The notes under the pieces: generated by a model
Told to the model about the DNA's origin: nothing
Seen by the model: only the letters and a program-made list of their open reading frames with translations
Databases searched by the model: none
Position numbers and translations under genes: made by a program
Part shown: positions 48,651 to 60,359 of the stretch, piece by piece
Layout of the letters: each line of letters opens with the position of its first letter
Position numbering within the stretch: position 1 is the first letter of the stretch
Assembly (NCBI RefSeq): GCF_026261605.1
Contig: NZ_CP102486.1
Location: 2,356,001 to 2,420,000 of the forward strand
Reading direction: 5' to 3'
Source of the DNA: Dechloromonas sp. A34
Lineage (GTDB): Bacteria > Pseudomonadota > Gammaproteobacteria > Burkholderiales > Rhodocyclaceae
Length of the DNA stretch: 64,000 nucleotides

Positions 48651-49490
48651 ATGAATACAGCGGTTGATGCGCCCCAGGCGGTACTTTTCGAGCCGGTCGC
48701 CCGCATTTATGGCGAGCCGCTGGCGCATCTGCCGCAGGATCTCTATATCCCGCCCGATGCTCTGGCGATCATGCTCGATGCCTTCGAGGGGCCACTCGAC
48801 CTGTTGCTCTATCTGATCCGCAAGGCCAATGTCGATATCCTCGATATCCCGATGGCGCCGCTGACCCGGCAGTACCTCAATTACATCGAGAGCATGCGGG
48901 CCACCAACCTCGAACTGGCCGCCGACTATCTGGTGATGGCGGCGATGCTGATCGAGATCAAGTCGCGCATGCTGTTGCCGCGGCACAAAGTAGGTGAGGG
49001 CGACGAAGCAGAAGATCCGCGGGCTGAACTGGTGCGCCGGCTGATGGAATACGAGCAGATGAAAATCGGCGGCCAGAAGCTCAACGAAATGCCGCAGGCT
49101 GAGCGGGAGTTTTTCTGGGTCGAGACGCTGGTCGAGAAGTCGCTCTACGTGCGCTTGCCAGAAGTCTCGGTCGACGATCTCAAGGAGGCCTGGATGGCGG
49201 TGGTTCGCCAAGCCCGGTTGAACAAGCACCACAAGATCGGGCGCGAAGAGTTGTCGGTGCGCGAGCACATGGGCATCATTTTGCGTCTGTTGCAGGAGCG
49301 CGGCGGCTTCGTGCAATTTGAAACGATGTTCGACCCGGCGATGGGCGCGCCCGGCCTGGTCGTGCATTTCCTGGCCATGCTCGAGCTGGCCCGCGAGAAG
49401 CTGGTCGAATTTACCCAAACCGAGGCCTTTGCGCCGATTTACGTGAGAGTGCATCAAGGTGGAACCGAGCCTGGTCAAGAGAGTGCTTGA
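48651..49490 (+). CDS. scpA: Segregation and condensation protein A
   Basis: 279 residues of the kleisin family: [39 protein letters not shown] and [21 protein letters not shown] in the N-terminal part, with a C-terminal winged helix ([12 protein letters not shown]...[26 protein letters not shown]). It links SMC heads in the condensin complex. The N-terminus (about 30 residues) is variable. It overlaps scpB by 32 bases. Confidence 0.95.
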   Translation: MNTAVDAPQAVLFEPVARIYGEPLAHLPQDLYIPPDALAIMLDAFEGPLDLLLYLIRKANVDILDIPMAPLTRQYLNYIESMRATNLELAADYLVMAAMLIEIKSRMLLPRHKVGEGDEAEDPRAELVRRLMEYEQMKIGGQKLNEMPQAEREFFWVETLVEKSLYVRLPEVSVDDLKEAWMAVVRQARLNKHHKIGREELSVREHMGIILRLLQERGGFVQFETMFDPAMGAPGLVVHFLAMLELAREKLVEFTQTEAFAPIYVRVHQGGTEPGQESA

Positions 49491-49992
49491 AGCGGCGCTG
49501 CTTGCTGCCCGTGAGCCGATGACGCCGCTCGAACTGCGCAAGATGTTCGATGAGGATCTGTCGGTCGACATCGTGCGCAAGCTACTCGACGAGTTGCGTG
49601 AAGAGTGGGCCGAGCGGCCGGTCGAACTGATCCAGCTCGCCTCTGGCTGGCGCTTCAGGACACGGGCCGAGTTTTTGCCTTACCTCGAACGATTGAACCC
49701 GGAAAAGCCGCCCCGCTACTCGCGGGCCATGCTGGAAACCTTGGCCATCATCGCCTATCGCCAGCCGGTGACGCGCGGCGATATCGAAGAAATCCGCGGC
49801 GTAGCGGTCAACGCCAATGTGATTAAAACGCTTGAAGAGCGAGGCTGGATCGACGTCGTCGGCCATCGCGATACGCCGGGCCGACCGGCCCTGTTTGCCA
49901 CGACGAAACAATTTCTCGATGATCTGGGTTTGCGCGCTGTCAGCGAACTGCCGCCGCTTGAACAAATCAGCCAGACACTGGAGCTGAACTAA
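49459..49992 (+). CDS. scpB: Segregation and condensation protein B
   Basis: 177 residues, GTG start ([30 protein letters not shown]) with two winged-helix domains and the signature [32 protein letters not shown]. ScpB binds ScpA in the SMC-ScpAB complex. The stop overlaps the rluB start (TAATG). The order scpA-scpB-rluB is a classic bacterial operon. Confidence 0.95.
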   Translation: MEPSLVKRVLEAALLAAREPMTPLELRKMFDEDLSVDIVRKLLDELREEWAERPVELIQLASGWRFRTRAEFLPYLERLNPEKPPRYSRAMLETLAIIAYRQPVTRGDIEEIRGVAVNANVIKTLEERGWIDVVGHRDTPGRPALFATTKQFLDDLGLRAVSELPPLEQISQTLELN

Positions 49993-51008
49993 TGAAAACT
50001 AAACGAAGTCCCTTCCGCCAGTCGCCGAAAAATAGCGATGGCGCCTTTGATAATCGTGTTGTGGTGGCTGCCGTCGATCAAGATGAAGCGCCGCGCCAGC
50101 GGGGTGGGCGTCGCAATACAGATGCTGCGCCGGCGGTAGAAGCGCCGGCCAAGCCGAAGCGCCAGCGGATGGGGCCGGCGTCGGGGAGGGCCAATCGCGG
50201 CACGGTGGGGCGCAACGGCAAGCTGATACTCGAATCCAAGCCGGAACACCTGCAGAAAGTGCTGGCGCAGGCCGGCATTGGTTCGCGCCGCGAAATGGAG
50301 GAATGGATTGCCGCCGGCCGGATCAGCGTTAATGGTGTGACCGCTCAGCTTGGTCAGAGCGTGGTGCCGACCGACAAGGTCAAGATCGGTGGTCGCCTGG
50401 TCAATTTGCGCTTTACGACAACCAAGACGCCGCGCATCGTCATGTATCACAAGCCGGAAGGCGAGATTGTTTCGCGTGACGATCCGGAGGGGCGTCCTTC
50501 GGTGTTCAATGCCTTGCCGCGTATCCGCGGTGGGCGCTGGATCGCGGTCGGCCGCCTGGATTTCAATACCTCGGGCCTGTTGCTGTTTACCACCTCGGGC
50601 GAGTTGGCCAACAAGCTTACGCATCCGAGTTCGGAACTGGTTCGCGACTATGCCGTCCGTGTGCTCGGCGAACTGACTCTCGACGCGCAAAAGCAGCTGC
50701 TTGAAGGGATCGAGCTGGAAGATGGTCCGGCTAGCTTCGCCAGCCTGGAAGATGCGGGCGGCGAGGGGGCGAATCACTGGTATCGCGTGACGCTCTATGA
50801 AGGCCGCAATCGCGAGGTCCGCCGGATGTTCGAAGCGGTTGGCTGTACGGTCAGTCGCCTGATTCGCGTTCGTTACGGTCCGTTCAACCTGCCGCCGCAA
50901 TTGAAACGGGGCCGCGTGCACGAATTGAGCGAGCCGGAGGTGAAGGCGTTCGTGCGCGAGCTCGAAAAAATGCTCAAACCGGAAACAATGCTCCCGGAAG
51001 GTGCATAA
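49992..51008 (+). CDS. rluB: 23S rRNA pseudouridine synthase RluB
   Basis: 338 residues. A basic disordered N-terminal extension (about 1-75) precedes an S4 domain ([29 protein letters not shown]) and a catalytic domain, with the aspartate in [18 protein letters not shown] and the family motif [14 protein letters not shown]. RluB makes pseudouridine 2605 in 23S rRNA. The C-terminal tail is shorter than in many relatives. Confidence 0.93.
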   Translation: MKTKRSPFRQSPKNSDGAFDNRVVVAAVDQDEAPRQRGGRRNTDAAPAVEAPAKPKRQRMGPASGRANRGTVGRNGKLILESKPEHLQKVLAQAGIGSRREMEEWIAAGRISVNGVTAQLGQSVVPTDKVKIGGRLVNLRFTTTKTPRIVMYHKPEGEIVSRDDPEGRPSVFNALPRIRGGRWIAVGRLDFNTSGLLLFTTSGELANKLTHPSSELVRDYAVRVLGELTLDAQKQLLEGIELEDGPASFASLEDAGGEGANHWYRVTLYEGRNREVRRMFEAVGCTVSRLIRVRYGPFNLPPQLKRGRVHELSEPEVKAFVRELEKMLKPETMLPEGA

Positions 51009-51023
51009 AGTCGGCCTGATTCA

Positions 51024-51052
51024 TTTACTGGAGGGAATAAACTCGTTATAAT
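51024..51052 (+). promoter_or_regulatory. Promoter of the rimP-nusA-infB operon
   Basis: -35 TTTACT (51024-51029) and perfect -10 TATAAT (51047-51052) with a 17-base spacer. Start would be near 51059, giving a leader of about 77 bases. Confidence 0.78.
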
Positions 51053-51068
51053 TCACGGGTTTGTTCCT

Positions 51069-51126
51069 CCCGTCATTTCTGGCGGGGCATCTTTTTTCGT
51101 AAGGTGGGCGTTTCGCCCATTTTTTA
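51069..51126 (+). promoter_or_regulatory. rimP leader with two terminator-like hairpins
   Basis: Hairpin 1, CCCGTC/GGCGGG (51069-51086), is followed after five bases by a six-T run. Hairpin 2, TGGGCG/CGCCCA around TTT (51105-51119), is followed directly by six Ts. It ends ten bases before the rimP start. Attenuator leaders before rimP are described in other proteobacteria; this looks like one. Confidence 0.7.
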
Positions 51127-51135
51127 TTTGTGGCT

Positions 51136-51576
51136 ATGGATTTAAACACGCTGCTTGAAACGACTGTGGTCGGTCTGGGTTATGAACTCGTCGATGTCGA
51201 GATGTCGCCGCGCGGCCGCACGATTCGCGTTTTCATCGATACGCCGGGTAAGCCGAGTGGGGTCGATGTCGAGGATTGTGCCAAGGTCTCGAATCAGCTG
51301 TCCCGGGTTTTCGAGGTCGAAAACATTGATTACGATCGTCTCGAGATTTCCTCGCCAGGCCTGGATCGTGTCGTCAAGAAAGCGGAAGACTTCGAGCGCT
51401 TCGCCGGCCAGGATATTCAAATAAAAATACGTATTCCACAGGGCGGTCGCCGCAATTTCCAGGGCGAGTTGCTGGGTTGTAAGGACGGCAAGGTCGGCCT
51501 GCGCCTGGAAAAAGATGATGTGGAACTGGAATTCACCAATATCGAGAAGGCACGTCTGGTGCCTCGTTTCGACTGA
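51136..51576 (+). CDS. rimP: Ribosome maturation factor RimP
   Basis: 146 residues: LLETTVVGLGYELVDVEMSPRGRTIRVFIDTPGKPSGVDVEDCAKVSNQLSRVFEVE and YDRLEISSPGLDRVVKK are family blocks. RimP assists 30S maturation. An ATG at 51136 is preferred over the GTG two codons upstream. First gene of rimP-nusA-infB-rbfA-truB-rpsO-pnp. Confidence 0.95.
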   Translation: MDLNTLLETTVVGLGYELVDVEMSPRGRTIRVFIDTPGKPSGVDVEDCAKVSNQLSRVFEVENIDYDRLEISSPGLDRVVKKAEDFERFAGQDIQIKIRIPQGGRRNFQGELLGCKDGKVGLRLEKDDVELEFTNIEKARLVPRFD

Positions 51577-51597
51577 AGGACTAGGAGGTTTTAGCCC

Positions 51598-53070
51598 ATG
51601 AGCCGTGAAATTTTGTTGCTGGTCGATGCCTTGGCCCGCGAAAAGAACGTCAGCAAGGACATCGTCTTCGGTGCCCTTGAGCTGGCGCTCGCATCCGCGA
51701 CCAAGAAGCGCATTCATGATGAGGCCGATGTTCGCATCGCAATCGATCGCAATACCGGCAGCTTCGAGTCCTTCCGTCGCTGGCAGGTCGTGCCCGACAA
51801 TGAGTACGTCAATGAATACCTTGAGGTGCCGCTTTCCGAAGCGCAGAAGGACGATCCGGAAATCGAACCCGGCGATTCCCTCGAAGAGCCGCTGGAGCCG
51901 ATCGACTTCGGTCGGATCGGTGCCCAGGCTGCCAAGCAGGTCATCCTGCAGAAGATCCGCGACGCCGAGCGCGAACAGATTCTGGCTGACTTCCTGGATC
52001 GCAAGGAGCACGTCGTTTCCGGCACCATCAAGCGTATGGAACGTGGCAACGCAATTGTCGAGGCTGGCAAGATCGAAGCCCTGCTGCCCCGCGACCAGAT
52101 GATCCCCAAGGAAAACCTGCGGGTCGGCGACCGCATCCGCGCCTACCTGCTGCGTATCGACCGCAATGCCCGCGGTCCGCAGATCATCCTGTCGCGCACG
52201 GCTCCGGAATTCGTCATCAAGCTGTTCGACATGGAAGTGCCGGAAATTGCCGACGGCCTGATGGAACTGAAAGCCTGTGCCCGCGACCCCGGTCTGCGCG
52301 CTAAGATTGCCGTCAAGTCCAACGACCCACGGGTTGATCCGATCGGTACCTGCGTCGGTCTGCGCGGTTCGCGCGTCACCGCCGTGCGTAACGAAATCGG
52401 CGGCGAGAACATCGATATCGTGCTGTGGTCGGCAGATCCGGCCCAGTTCGTGATCGGTGCGCTGTCGCCGGCCGAGGTCTCTTCCATCGTTGTCGATGAA
52501 GAGAAGCATGTCATGGACGTCGTTGTCGACGAAGACAACCTGGCGATTGCCATCGGGCGTAGCGGACAGAATGTCCGTCTCGCTTCCGAATTGACTGGCT
52601 GGACCATCAATCTGATGACCCAGGACGAGTCGGCCAAGCGCTCGGAAGCCGAATATGCGGTGACCCGCGTTACCTTCATGGAAAAGCTCGATATCGACGA
52701 GGAACTGGCCGATCTGCTGATCGAGGAAGGTTTCTCGACGCTGGAAGAGGTGGCCTATGTGCCGCTGGCTGAAATGCTCGAAATCGAAGGTCTGGACGAG
52801 GATATCGTCAATGAACTGCGTACCCGCGCCCGCAATGTCCTGCTGACCGAGGCGATTGCCGCCGAGGAACAGCTCGAGAATGTGGCCGATGATCTGATCG
52901 ATCTGGAAGGTATGAGCAAGGAACTGGCTGCAAAACTGGCCGCAAATGGCGTCAAGACCCGCGATGACCTCGCTGAACTGGCGGTGGATGAACTCACGGA
53001 ATTGACCGGCATCGACGAAGAGCGTGCCAAGGAACTTATTCTGAAGGCACGGGCTCACTGGTTCGAGTGA
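51598..53070 (+). CDS. nusA: Transcription termination/antitermination protein NusA
   Basis: 490 residues. N-terminal RNA-polymerase-binding domain ([24 protein letters not shown], about 1-130), S1 domain ([20 protein letters not shown]), KH1-KH2 ([40 protein letters not shown]), and two C-terminal helix-hairpin repeats ([48 protein letters not shown]). It controls pausing, termination and antitermination. AGGAGG precedes the start. Confidence 0.97.
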   Translation: MSREILLLVDALAREKNVSKDIVFGALELALASATKKRIHDEADVRIAIDRNTGSFESFRRWQVVPDNEYVNEYLEVPLSEAQKDDPEIEPGDSLEEPLEPIDFGRIGAQAAKQVILQKIRDAEREQILADFLDRKEHVVSGTIKRMERGNAIVEAGKIEALLPRDQMIPKENLRVGDRIRAYLLRIDRNARGPQIILSRTAPEFVIKLFDMEVPEIADGLMELKACARDPGLRAKIAVKSNDPRVDPIGTCVGLRGSRVTAVRNEIGGENIDIVLWSADPAQFVIGALSPAEVSSIVVDEEKHVMDVVVDEDNLAIAIGRSGQNVRLASELTGWTINLMTQDESAKRSEAEYAVTRVTFMEKLDIDEELADLLIEEGFSTLEEVAYVPLAEMLEIEGLDEDIVNELRTRARNVLLTEAIAAEEQLENVADDLIDLEGMSKELAAKLAANGVKTRDDLAELAVDELTELTGIDEERAKELILKARAHWFE

Positions 53071-53086
53071 GCGGGAGGTAGCAAGT

Positions 53087-55816
53087 ATGTCTGCAACAAC
53101 AGTCTCACAATTTGCCGTTGAACTAAAAATGCCGGTCGCGGCCCTGCTCGAGCAATTGGGCAAGGCCGGCGTGGGCAAGGATGGTTCCAACGATATGCTG
53201 AACGATCAGGACAAGGCCAAACTGCTTGATTACCTGCGCCGCGCGCACGGTGACGAGTCGAAGACCAAGATCACCCTGACCCGCAAGCAAACGTCCGAAA
53301 TCAAGGCCACCGATTCGCATGGTCGCGCTCGCACCGTTCAGGTCGAAGTGCGCAAGAAGCGTGTGCTGGTCAAGCGCGAGCTTGGCGATCAGTTGTCGGA
53401 CCCTGCGCTCAAGGAAGAAGATGAGCAGCTGGAAGTGCCGGTGGTCGAATTCGTTCCCGAACCGATTCCCGAGCCTGTTCCCGAACCGGTCGTCGAGGTT
53501 GTTCCGGAACCCGTTCCCGAACCGGAGGTCGTGACCCTTCCCGAGCCGGAACCGGAACCGGAACCGGAACCGGAACCGGTGTCGACCCCGACCCCCGTCG
53601 TTCAGCCGACGGCGCCGACGCGCGCTCAGATCATCGGCGAAAGCGAATTGCGCGCCCGGGAGGAGCAGGCTCGTCGCCACAATCAGTTGCGCGAGATTCA
53701 GGAACGCGAGCTGAAGCAAAAGCAGGCCCGCGAAGTCGAGCTGGCCCGCATGCGCCAGCAGGCCGAGGCCGCTGCAGTTGCCGCCAAGGAGGCCGAGCTG
53801 GCCAAACAGCAGGCAGCCGCTCAGGCCAAGGCCCAAGAAGGTTCCACCGAAAAAGGTACGCTGCACAAGAAGCCGGATGCACCGGGCAAGGATGCCAAGA
53901 AGGGCGGCGGTCGCGCTGACGACGGCAAGAAAAAGCCGGGCATCAAGACGCGTTCGGCCGATACCGGCAGCTCATGGAAGAGCGGGCGCGGTGGCCATAA
54001 GAAGCACAGTCATGCGGCCGATGATGGTCAGGGTAGCTTCCAGGCGCCGACCGAAGTCATCGTTCGTGAAATCCATGTTCCCGAAACCATTTCTGTTTCC
54101 GACCTAGCACACAAGATGGCCGTCAAGGCGATCGAGGTCATTAAGGTCATGATGAAAATGGGTTCGATGGTCACCATCAACCAGGTGCTGGATCAGGAAA
54201 CGGCCATGATCGTGGTCGAGGAAATGGGGCACAAGGCGCTGGCTGCGAAACTGGACGATCCCGATGCCTTCCTCGAAATTTCTGCCGAGCACAAGGATGT
54301 GCCGCTCGAGTCGCGTGCGCCGGTGGTCACCGTCATGGGTCACGTCGACCACGGCAAGACTTCGCTGCTCGACTATATCCGCCGTGCCAAGGTGGCAGCC
54401 GGCGAGGCCGGTGGCATTACCCAGCATATCGGCGCCTACCACGTCGAAACCGAACGCGGCATGCTGACCTTCCTCGATACCCCGGGTCACGAAGCGTTTA
54501 CCGCAATGCGAGCGCGCGGCGCCAAGGCGACCGACATCGTCATTCTGGTGGTAGCGGCCGACGACGGCGTGATGCCGCAGACCAAGGAAGCGATCCACCA
54601 CGCCAAGGCGGCCGGCGTACCGCTGGTCGTGGCGATCAACAAGATGGACAAGCCGGATGCCAATCCGGATCGTGTCAAGCAGGAACTGGTTACCGAAGGC
54701 GTCATTCCTGAAGAGTACGGTGGTGATTCGCCGTTCGTCGCGGTTTCCGCCAAGAAGGGTACCGGTATCGACGAGTTGCTCGAGCAGGTTCTGCTGCAGG
54801 CCGAAGTTCTCGAACTGAAGGCGCAGAAGGATGCTCCGGCCAAGGGCCTGATCATCGAAGCCCGTCTCGACAAGGGGCGCGGTGCCGTGGCGACCATGCT
54901 GGTCCAGTCCGGTACGCTGAAGCGCGGCGACGTCATCCTGGCCGGTCAGGTTTCCGGACGGGTTCGCGCCATGCTCGATGAAAACGGCAAGCCGATCAAC
55001 GAGGCCGGTCCGTCCATTCCTGTCGAAATCCTCGGTCTGTCCGATGTTCCGGCGGCTGGCGAAGAAGCCATCGTGCTGGCTGACGAGAAGAAGGCCCGCG
55101 AAATCGCCCTGTTCCGTCAAGGCAAGTTCCGCGACGTCAAGCTGGCCAAGCAGCAGGCGGCCAAGCTGGAAAACATGTTCCAGCAGATGGAAGAAGGCGA
55201 GATCAAGACACTGGCCCTTATCGTCAAGGCCGACGTGCAAGGTTCGCAGGAAGCTCTGGTTCAGACGCTGGCCAAGCTGGCCAACGAAGAGGTCCGGGTC
55301 AACGTCATTCACGGTGCCGTCGGTGCGATCAGCGAATCCGACGTCAATCTGGCGCAAGCCTCCGGTGCCGTCATCATCGGCTTCAATACCCGGGCCGATG
55401 CGGGTGCCCGCAAGCTGGCCGAAACTTTCGGCGTCGATATCCGTTACTACAACGTGATTTACGATGCGGTCGATGAAGTCAAATCTGCACTTTCCGGCAT
55501 GCTGTCGCCAGAAAAGCGTGAGCAGATCACCGGCATGGTGGAAATTCGTCAGGTCTTCCACGTTTCCAAGGTTGGCGCCATCGCCGGCTGTTATGTTCAG
55601 GAAGGTTTCATCAAGCGTAATTCCCGTGTCCGTCTGATCCGCAACAATGTGGTGCAGTGGGATGGCGAACTCGACTCCCTGAAGCGCTTCAAGGATGACG
55701 CCAAGGAAGTTCGCAGTAACTTCGAATGTGGTCTATCGCTCAGGAACAACAACGACATTCTCGTTGGCGACCATCTCGAAGCCTATGAAATCCAGGAAGT
55801 GGCGCGCTCGCTGTAA
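53087..55816 (+). CDS. infB: Translation initiation factor IF-2
   Basis: 909 residues. An N-terminal IF2N domain precedes a long acidic Pro/Glu linker (repeated PEP motifs), a Gln/Ala/Lys coiled region (about 185-260) and a second IF2N. The GTPase then follows with G1 [12 protein letters not shown]3 DTPGHEAF and G4 NKMDK, and domains II-IV (ending [17 protein letters not shown]). It delivers initiator tRNA to the 30S subunit. A hexanucleotide repeat codes the Pro-Glu run (53546-53579). The stop overlaps the rbfA start (TAATG). Confidence 0.97.
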   Translation: MSATTVSQFAVELKMPVAALLEQLGKAGVGKDGSNDMLNDQDKAKLLDYLRRAHGDESKTKITLTRKQTSEIKATDSHGRARTVQVEVRKKRVLVKRELGDQLSDPALKEEDEQLEVPVVEFVPEPIPEPVPEPVVEVVPEPVPEPEVVTLPEPEPEPEPEPEPVSTPTPVVQPTAPTRAQIIGESELRAREEQARRHNQLREIQERELKQKQAREVELARMRQQAEAAAVAAKEAELAKQQAAAQAKAQEGSTEKGTLHKKPDAPGKDAKKGGGRADDGKKKPGIKTRSADTGSSWKSGRGGHKKHSHAADDGQGSFQAPTEVIVREIHVPETISVSDLAHKMAVKAIEVIKVMMKMGSMVTINQVLDQETAMIVVEEMGHKALAAKLDDPDAFLEISAEHKDVPLESRAPVVTVMGHVDHGKTSLLDYIRRAKVAAGEAGGITQHIGAYHVETERGMLTFLDTPGHEAFTAMRARGAKATDIVILVVAADDGVMPQTKEAIHHAKAAGVPLVVAINKMDKPDANPDRVKQELVTEGVIPEEYGGDSPFVAVSAKKGTGIDELLEQVLLQAEVLELKAQKDAPAKGLIIEARLDKGRGAVATMLVQSGTLKRGDVILAGQVSGRVRAMLDENGKPINEAGPSIPVEILGLSDVPAAGEEAIVLADEKKAREIALFRQGKFRDVKLAKQQAAKLENMFQQMEEGEIKTLALIVKADVQGSQEALVQTLAKLANEEVRVNVIHGAVGAISESDVNLAQASGAVIIGFNTRADAGARKLAETFGVDIRYYNVIYDAVDEVKSALSGMLSPEKREQITGMVEIRQVFHVSKVGAIAGCYVQEGFIKRNSRVRLIRNNVVQWDGELDSLKRFKDDAKEVRSNFECGLSLRNNNDILVGDHLEAYEIQEVARSL
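53546..53579 (+). repeat. CCGGAA hexanucleotide repeat in infB
   Basis: Five tandem CCGGAA units followed by CCGG, in frame, coding alternating Pro-Glu. Copy-number change would alter the linker by two residues per unit without shifting the frame. Confidence 0.9.
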
Positions 55817-56187
55817 TGAAGAAAAAGGGTTTTCAGCGTAGCGATCGGGTCGCGGAGCAAGTGCGCCGCGACCTGGCCGATCTTATCCGGACCGAGTTGA
55901 AGGATCCACGGGTTGGCATGATCAGTCTGACCGCCGTCGAGTTGACGCCGGATTATGCCCACGCCAAGGTCTTCTTCGCGACGCTCAATGACGAGCATCT
56001 GGAGGAAATCGAGCGCGGCCTGAAGCGCGCGGCCGGCTTCCTCCGTCGCGAACTGGGACGGCGAATCCATATCCATACCTTGCCCGAGTTGCATTTCGTC
56101 TACGACAACTCCATCGAGCGCGGCGCTAGCATGTCGCTGCTGATCGACCAGGCCAAGGCGATCAGCGACCAGACGCCGGAAGACTGA
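55816..56187 (+). CDS. rbfA: Ribosome-binding factor A
   Basis: 123 residues of the KH-like RbfA fold: RVAEQVRRDLADLIRTELKDPRVGMISLTAVELTPDYAHAKVFF and RRIHIHTLPELHFVYDNSIERG. RbfA acts in 30S maturation and cold adaptation. The ATG shares a base with the infB stop. It lies six bases before truB. Confidence 0.96.
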   Translation: MKKKGFQRSDRVAEQVRRDLADLIRTELKDPRVGMISLTAVELTPDYAHAKVFFATLNDEHLEEIERGLKRAAGFLRRELGRRIHIHTLPELHFVYDNSIERGASMSLLIDQAKAISDQTPED

Positions 56188-56193
56188 GTTTTC

Positions 56194-57093
56194 ATGCAAG
56201 TCAAGAAGACCTGGCAACGGGTCGACGGCGTTCTATTGCTCGACAAACCGATTGGGCTGACCTCAAACGATGCGTTGCAGAAGGCGCGGCGCTTGTTCTC
56301 GGCCGCCAAGGGCGGCCATACCGGCACCCTCGATCCGCTGGCCACCGGTCTGCTGCCGCTCTGCTTCGGCGAAGCGACCAAGTTCTCGGCCGACCTGCTC
56401 GATGCCGACAAAACCTACGAGGCTGTTCTCAAGCTCGGCATTACAACCGACTCCGGCGATGCCGAGGGGCAGGTCATTGCGACAACTGCCGTAGATGTCG
56501 CCGAAAGTGACGTTCTTCGGGTGCTGCCGCAATTCACCGGCGATATCCAGCAAATTCCGCCGATGCATTCGGCCCTCAAGCGCAACGGCCGGCCTTTGTA
56601 CGAACTGGCTCGCCAAGGCATTGAGGTTGAGCGTGCCGCACGGGCAGTGACTATTTACGCCATCGATCTGCTGGCTTTTTCCGGCGACGGCCTTACCTTG
56701 CGCGTCGCATGCAGCAAGGGCACCTACATCCGCGTTCTGGCTGCCGACATCGGCTTGGCGCTGGGTTGCGGCGCGCATCTGGCCGCCTTGCGGCGGACCG
56801 TGGTCGGCGATCTTGATCTGGCGCACGCAGTGACGCTGGCCGAACTGGAGGTGCTCGACGAAAGCGGCCGGGCAGGGCATCTGCAAGCCGTCGATGCGTT
56901 GCTGCATACCTTGCCGGTCGTGACGGTCGAAGGCGAGGCCGCCGAGCGTTTCCGTCATGGCAATCCGGTCGATCTGCCGGAAGGCTTGTCCGGGAAGATT
57001 AGGGTCTACGCCGATGGTCTTTTGATCGGGGTTGGCGAGCCGGGCCCTGACGGTCGCCTGTGGCCGAAACGACTGGTGCAATTGGCCGCGTAA
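56194..57093 (+). CDS. truB: tRNA pseudouridine(55) synthase
   Basis: 299 residues. Catalytic aspartate in [17 protein letters not shown]; other motifs [37 protein letters not shown] and [17 protein letters not shown]-terminal PUA-like domain follows. It makes pseudouridine 55 in the T loop of tRNAs. Order rbfA-truB-rpsO is conserved. Confidence 0.96.
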   Translation: MQVKKTWQRVDGVLLLDKPIGLTSNDALQKARRLFSAAKGGHTGTLDPLATGLLPLCFGEATKFSADLLDADKTYEAVLKLGITTDSGDAEGQVIATTAVDVAESDVLRVLPQFTGDIQQIPPMHSALKRNGRPLYELARQGIEVERAARAVTIYAIDLLAFSGDGLTLRVACSKGTYIRVLAADIGLALGCGAHLAALRRTVVGDLDLAHAVTLAELEVLDESGRAGHLQAVDALLHTLPVVTVEGEAAERFRHGNPVDLPEGLSGKIRVYADGLLIGVGEPGPDGRLWPKRLVQLAA

Positions 57094-57200
57094 GCTGGTA
57101 CAATCGCGCGCTTTCCGTCGCCAACGGGAAAAATTCAATCAACTTGGCGCTCGCTCTATCAAACCGGGGCAGCGTCGTAACCATGAAAGAGGGTTTTGAG

Positions 57201-57470
57201 ATGGCATTCACCACCGAAATCAAGGCCGGCATCGTTGCCGAATATCAGCGCGCTCAGGGCGACACCGGTTCCCCGGAAGTGCAGATCGCTCTGTTGACCG
57301 CCCGCATCAACGACCTGACCCCGCACTTCAAGGAGCACAAGAAGGACCACCACTCCCGTCGTGGTCTGCTCCGTCTGGTTAGCCAGCGCCGCAAGCTGCT
57401 GGACTACCTGAAGGGCAAGAACGTCGATTCTTACCGTACCCTGATTACCCGCCTCGGTCTGCGGAAGTAA
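57201..57470 (+). CDS. rpsO: 30S ribosomal protein S15
   Basis: 89 residues, the standard length: [50 protein letters not shown]. It binds the central domain of 16S rRNA. The 107-base gap from truB carries an extended -10 TGGTACAAT (57096-57104) and a small hairpin (TTTCCGT/ACGGGAAA), so it may have its own promoter and leader. S15 is known to repress its own mRNA in other bacteria. Confidence 0.97.
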   Translation: MAFTTEIKAGIVAEYQRAQGDTGSPEVQIALLTARINDLTPHFKEHKKDHHSRRGLLRLVSQRRKLLDYLKGKNVDSYRTLITRLGLRK

Positions 57471-57492
57471 GCCAGACTGAAGCCTCCGAGAG

Positions 57493-57523
57493 AGCGGCCC
57501 GGATGATTCCCGGCCGCTTTTTT
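57493..57523 (+). terminator. Terminator after rpsO
   Basis: AGCGGCC pairs with GGCCGCT with further inner pairing, followed by a six-base T run, 62 bases before pnp. Confidence 0.85.
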
Positions 57524-57584
57524 GTTTTTTGATGTTGTCTGTTGTGTTGTGTGAAGTTCATTGTGATGAGAGTGAAAGGAAAAT

Positions 57585-59714
57585 ATGTTTAATGTCGTGA
57601 AAAAGACGTTCGCCTATGGGGACCATCAGGTCACCCTGGAGACCGGCGAAGTTGCCCGCCAGGCTGGCGGTGCCGTATTGGTTTCGATGGAAGAGACCGT
57701 TGTTTTGGTAACTGTCGTTGCCGCCAAGAATGCCAAACCAGGTCAGGATTTCTTTCCGCTGACCGTCGATTACCAGGAAAAAGTGTACGCAGCCGGCCGT
57801 ATCCCCGGCGGCTTCTTCAAGCGCGAAGGTCGTCCTTCCGAAAAGGAAACCCTGACCTGCCGCCTGATCGATCGTCCGATTCGCCCGTTGTTCCCGGACG
57901 GTTTCTATAACGAAGTCCAGGTCATCGCGACCGTCGTCTCACTGAACCCGGATGTCGATTCCGACATCCCGGCCCTGCTCGGTGCCTCCGCCGCTCTGGC
58001 GATCTCCGGCGTGCCGTTCAACGGCCCGATCGGCGCCGCCCGCGTCGGCTACATCGACGGCCATTACGTGCTGTGCCCGACCCTGAGCCAACTCAAGACG
58101 AGCCAGCTCGATCTCGTCGTCGCCGGTACCGAAGCTGCCGTGCTGATGGTTGAGTCCGAAGCCGACCAGCTGTCCGAGGAAGTTATGCTCGGTGCCGTCG
58201 TGTTCGGCCACACCGAAATGCAGAAGGCGATCAACGCAATCAACGAACTGGTCGAAGAAGCCGGCAAACCGGAATGGGAATGGCAAGCCCCGGCCAAGGA
58301 CGAAGCGCTGGTCGCCAGCCTGTCCGCGTTGGTTACTGCCAAGCTCGAGGAAGCCTACAACATCACCGTCAAGCAAACGCGTAGCCAGGCCGTCAAGCTC
58401 ATCCGCGCCGAAGCCATCGCCGCGCTGTGCACGGGCGAAGGTGCCCCGGACGAGAATACCGTCGGTAACCTGTTCCACGAAATCGAAGCTTCCATCGTTC
58501 GCGGTCGCATCCTGAGCGGCGCGCCGCGGATCGACGGTCGCGACACCCGCACCGTGCGTCCGATCACCATGCGTTCCGGCGTCCTGCCGCGCACCCATGG
58601 CTCGGCTCTGTTCACCCGTGGCGAAACCCAGGCCCTGGCTGTTGCCACCCTCGGCACCAACCGCGACGAGCAGATCATCGACGCCCTGGCCGGTGAATAC
58701 CGCGACCGCTTCATGCTGCACTACAACATGCCCCCGTACGCCACCGGCGAATGCGGTCGTGTCGGTACGCCGAAGCGTCGCGAAATCGGTCATGGCCGTC
58801 TGGCCAAGCGCGCACTGCTCGCCGTGCTGCCGAAGCCGGAAGATTTCTCCTACTCGATGCGCCTGGTGTCGGAAATTACCGAATCCAACGGCTCCTCCTC
58901 AATGGCTTCCGTTTGCGGCGGCTGTCTCGCCCTGCTCGACGCCGGTGTGCCGCTCAAGGCGCACGTCGCCGGCATCGCCATGGGCCTGATCAAGGATGGC
59001 AACCGGTTTGCCGTGCTGACCGACATCCTCGGCGACGAAGATCACCTCGGCGACATGGACTTCAAGGTGGCTGGTTCGACCGCAGGTATTACTGCGCTGC
59101 AGATGGACATCAAGATCCAGGGCATCACCAAGGAAATCATGCAGGTTGCGTTGGCTCAGGCGAAGGATGCCCGCATTCATATCCTCGGCCTGATGCAGGA
59201 ATCGGCTGCTGGCCCGCGTGAAGAAATGTCGGCCTATGCACCGCGTCTGTACACCTTCAAAATCAATCCGGAAAAAATCCGTGACGTGATTGGCAAGGGC
59301 GGCGCTGTTATCCGCGCCCTGACTGAAGAAACAGGCACTACGATCGACATCCAGGATGACGGCACGATCACCATCGCCGCCACCAGCGGCGAAGCCGCTG
59401 CGCTGGCGCGTTCGAAGATCGATGCGATCACGGCGGAAGTCGAGATCGGCAAGATCTACGAAGGTACCGTATTGAAGATTCTTGATTTCGGCGCAATCGT
59501 TTCAGTCCTGCCGGGCAAGGATGGTCTGCTGCACATCTCCCAGATCGCCCAGGAACGAGTCAACAAGGTCGAAGACTACGTCAAGGAAGGTCAGATCGTT
59601 CGCGTCAAGGTTCTCGAGACCGACGACCGCGGCCGCGTCAAGCTGTCCATGAAGGCGGTCGCCGCAGAAGAAGGTGGCGTCGCACCGGTTCAGCAGGAGC
59701 AGCAACAGCAGTAA
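57585..59714 (+). CDS. pnp: Polynucleotide phosphorylase
   Basis: 709 residues. Two RNase PH-like domains separated by a helical domain, then a KH domain ([26 protein letters not shown]) and an S1 domain ([34 protein letters not shown]), with a Gln-rich tail (QQEQQQQ). It degrades RNA 3' to 5' with phosphate and forms part of the degradosome. GAAAGGA precedes the ATG. Its own terminator-separated transcript follows rpsO. Confidence 0.97.
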   Translation: MFNVVKKTFAYGDHQVTLETGEVARQAGGAVLVSMEETVVLVTVVAAKNAKPGQDFFPLTVDYQEKVYAAGRIPGGFFKREGRPSEKETLTCRLIDRPIRPLFPDGFYNEVQVIATVVSLNPDVDSDIPALLGASAALAISGVPFNGPIGAARVGYIDGHYVLCPTLSQLKTSQLDLVVAGTEAAVLMVESEADQLSEEVMLGAVVFGHTEMQKAINAINELVEEAGKPEWEWQAPAKDEALVASLSALVTAKLEEAYNITVKQTRSQAVKLIRAEAIAALCTGEGAPDENTVGNLFHEIEASIVRGRILSGAPRIDGRDTRTVRPITMRSGVLPRTHGSALFTRGETQALAVATLGTNRDEQIIDALAGEYRDRFMLHYNMPPYATGECGRVGTPKRREIGHGRLAKRALLAVLPKPEDFSYSMRLVSEITESNGSSSMASVCGGCLALLDAGVPLKAHVAGIAMGLIKDGNRFAVLTDILGDEDHLGDMDFKVAGSTAGITALQMDIKIQGITKEIMQVALAQAKDARIHILGLMQESAAGPREEMSAYAPRLYTFKINPEKIRDVIGKGGAVIRALTEETGTTIDIQDDGTITIAATSGEAAALARSKIDAITAEVEIGKIYEGTVLKILDFGAIVSVLPGKDGLLHISQIAQERVNKVEDYVKEGQIVRVKVLETDDRGRVKLSMKAVAAEEGGVAPVQQEQQQQ

Positions 59715-59762
59715 TCGTTTGCGGATGATTCGCGCGCCAGCGTGAGTCATCGCTTCGGCAAT

Positions 59763-59791
59763 AAAAAGGGCGCCGCAGGGTGCCCTTTTTT
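59763..59791 (+). terminator. Terminator after pnp
   Basis: AAAAAGGGCGCC pairs with GGTGCCCTTTTT (one G-T pair) around GCAG, followed by the T run. Confidence 0.88.
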
Positions 59792-59854
59792 CATGTCGTA
59801 AGGTTTATTACGTATGCTATTTGGCTGTCTTGCATCGTGAATATTGACATAACG

Positions 59855-59884
59855 AAAATGGCGAAGCCAAGCTTCGCCATTTTT
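59855..59884. terminator. Bidirectional-looking terminator after dksA
   Basis: A perfect 13-bp stem, AAAATGGCGAAGC and GCTTCGCCATTTT, with a three-base loop. It ends the leftward dksA transcript and could also stop read-through from pnp. The rest of 59792-59933 shows nothing else I can name. Confidence 0.82.
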
Positions 59885-59933
59885 GCGCTGACCGAAATTG
59901 ATGTTCGGTCCTGGCCGGAAAAGACTTGGCGAT

Positions 59934-60359
59934 TTACTTCGCCATCTGTTTCTCTTTCATCTCGTCCAGCGTCTTGCAGTCGATGCACAGCGTGGCCGTA
60001 GGGCGGGCTTCCAGGCGCTTGATGCCGATCTCGACACCGCACTTGTTGCAATAGCCATAGTCGCCGTTTTCGATGCTGCTGAGTGTCTCGTCGATCTTCT
60101 TGATCAGCTTGCGTTCGCGGTCACGATTACGCAGCTCGATGGCGATGTCGGTCTCCTGGCTGGCGCGATCGTTGGGGTCGGCAAATACCGTGGCCTCGTC
60201 CTGCATGGTGTGCACAGTGCGGTCGATATCCTCGCTCAACTCCTTCTTGAGCGTTTCGAGAATCTTGCGGAAATGCCCGAGTTGTTTCGCGCTCATGTAG
60301 TCCTCACCCACTTTGGGTTCGTACGGAGCGAAATGTTTATGGAGCAGGTCTTCTGCCAT
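59934..60359 (-). CDS. dksA: RNA polymerase-binding transcription factor DksA
   Basis: 141 residues. A coiled-coil tip with the functional D-x2-D-x-A motif ([12 protein letters not shown]) is followed by a C4 zinc finger, CNKC and CIDC. DksA enters the polymerase secondary channel and with ppGpp represses rRNA and activates amino-acid genes. The zinc-binding form is complete. Confidence 0.96.
   Translation of the reverse strand: MAEDLLHKHFAPYEPKVGEDYMSAKQLGHFRKILETLKKELSEDIDRTVHTMQDEATVFADPNDRASQETDIAIELRNRDRERKLIKKIDETLSSIENGDYGYCNKCGVEIGIKRLEARPTATLCIDCKTLDEMKEKQMAK

Noticed and set aside
51142..53190. A 682-codon frame antisense to rimP and nusA
   Set aside because: Mirror of two highly conserved genes; no motif and no ribosome-binding site.
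54104..55561. A 485-codon frame antisense to infB
   Set aside because: Shadow of the IF-2 GTPase region, no recognisable domain.
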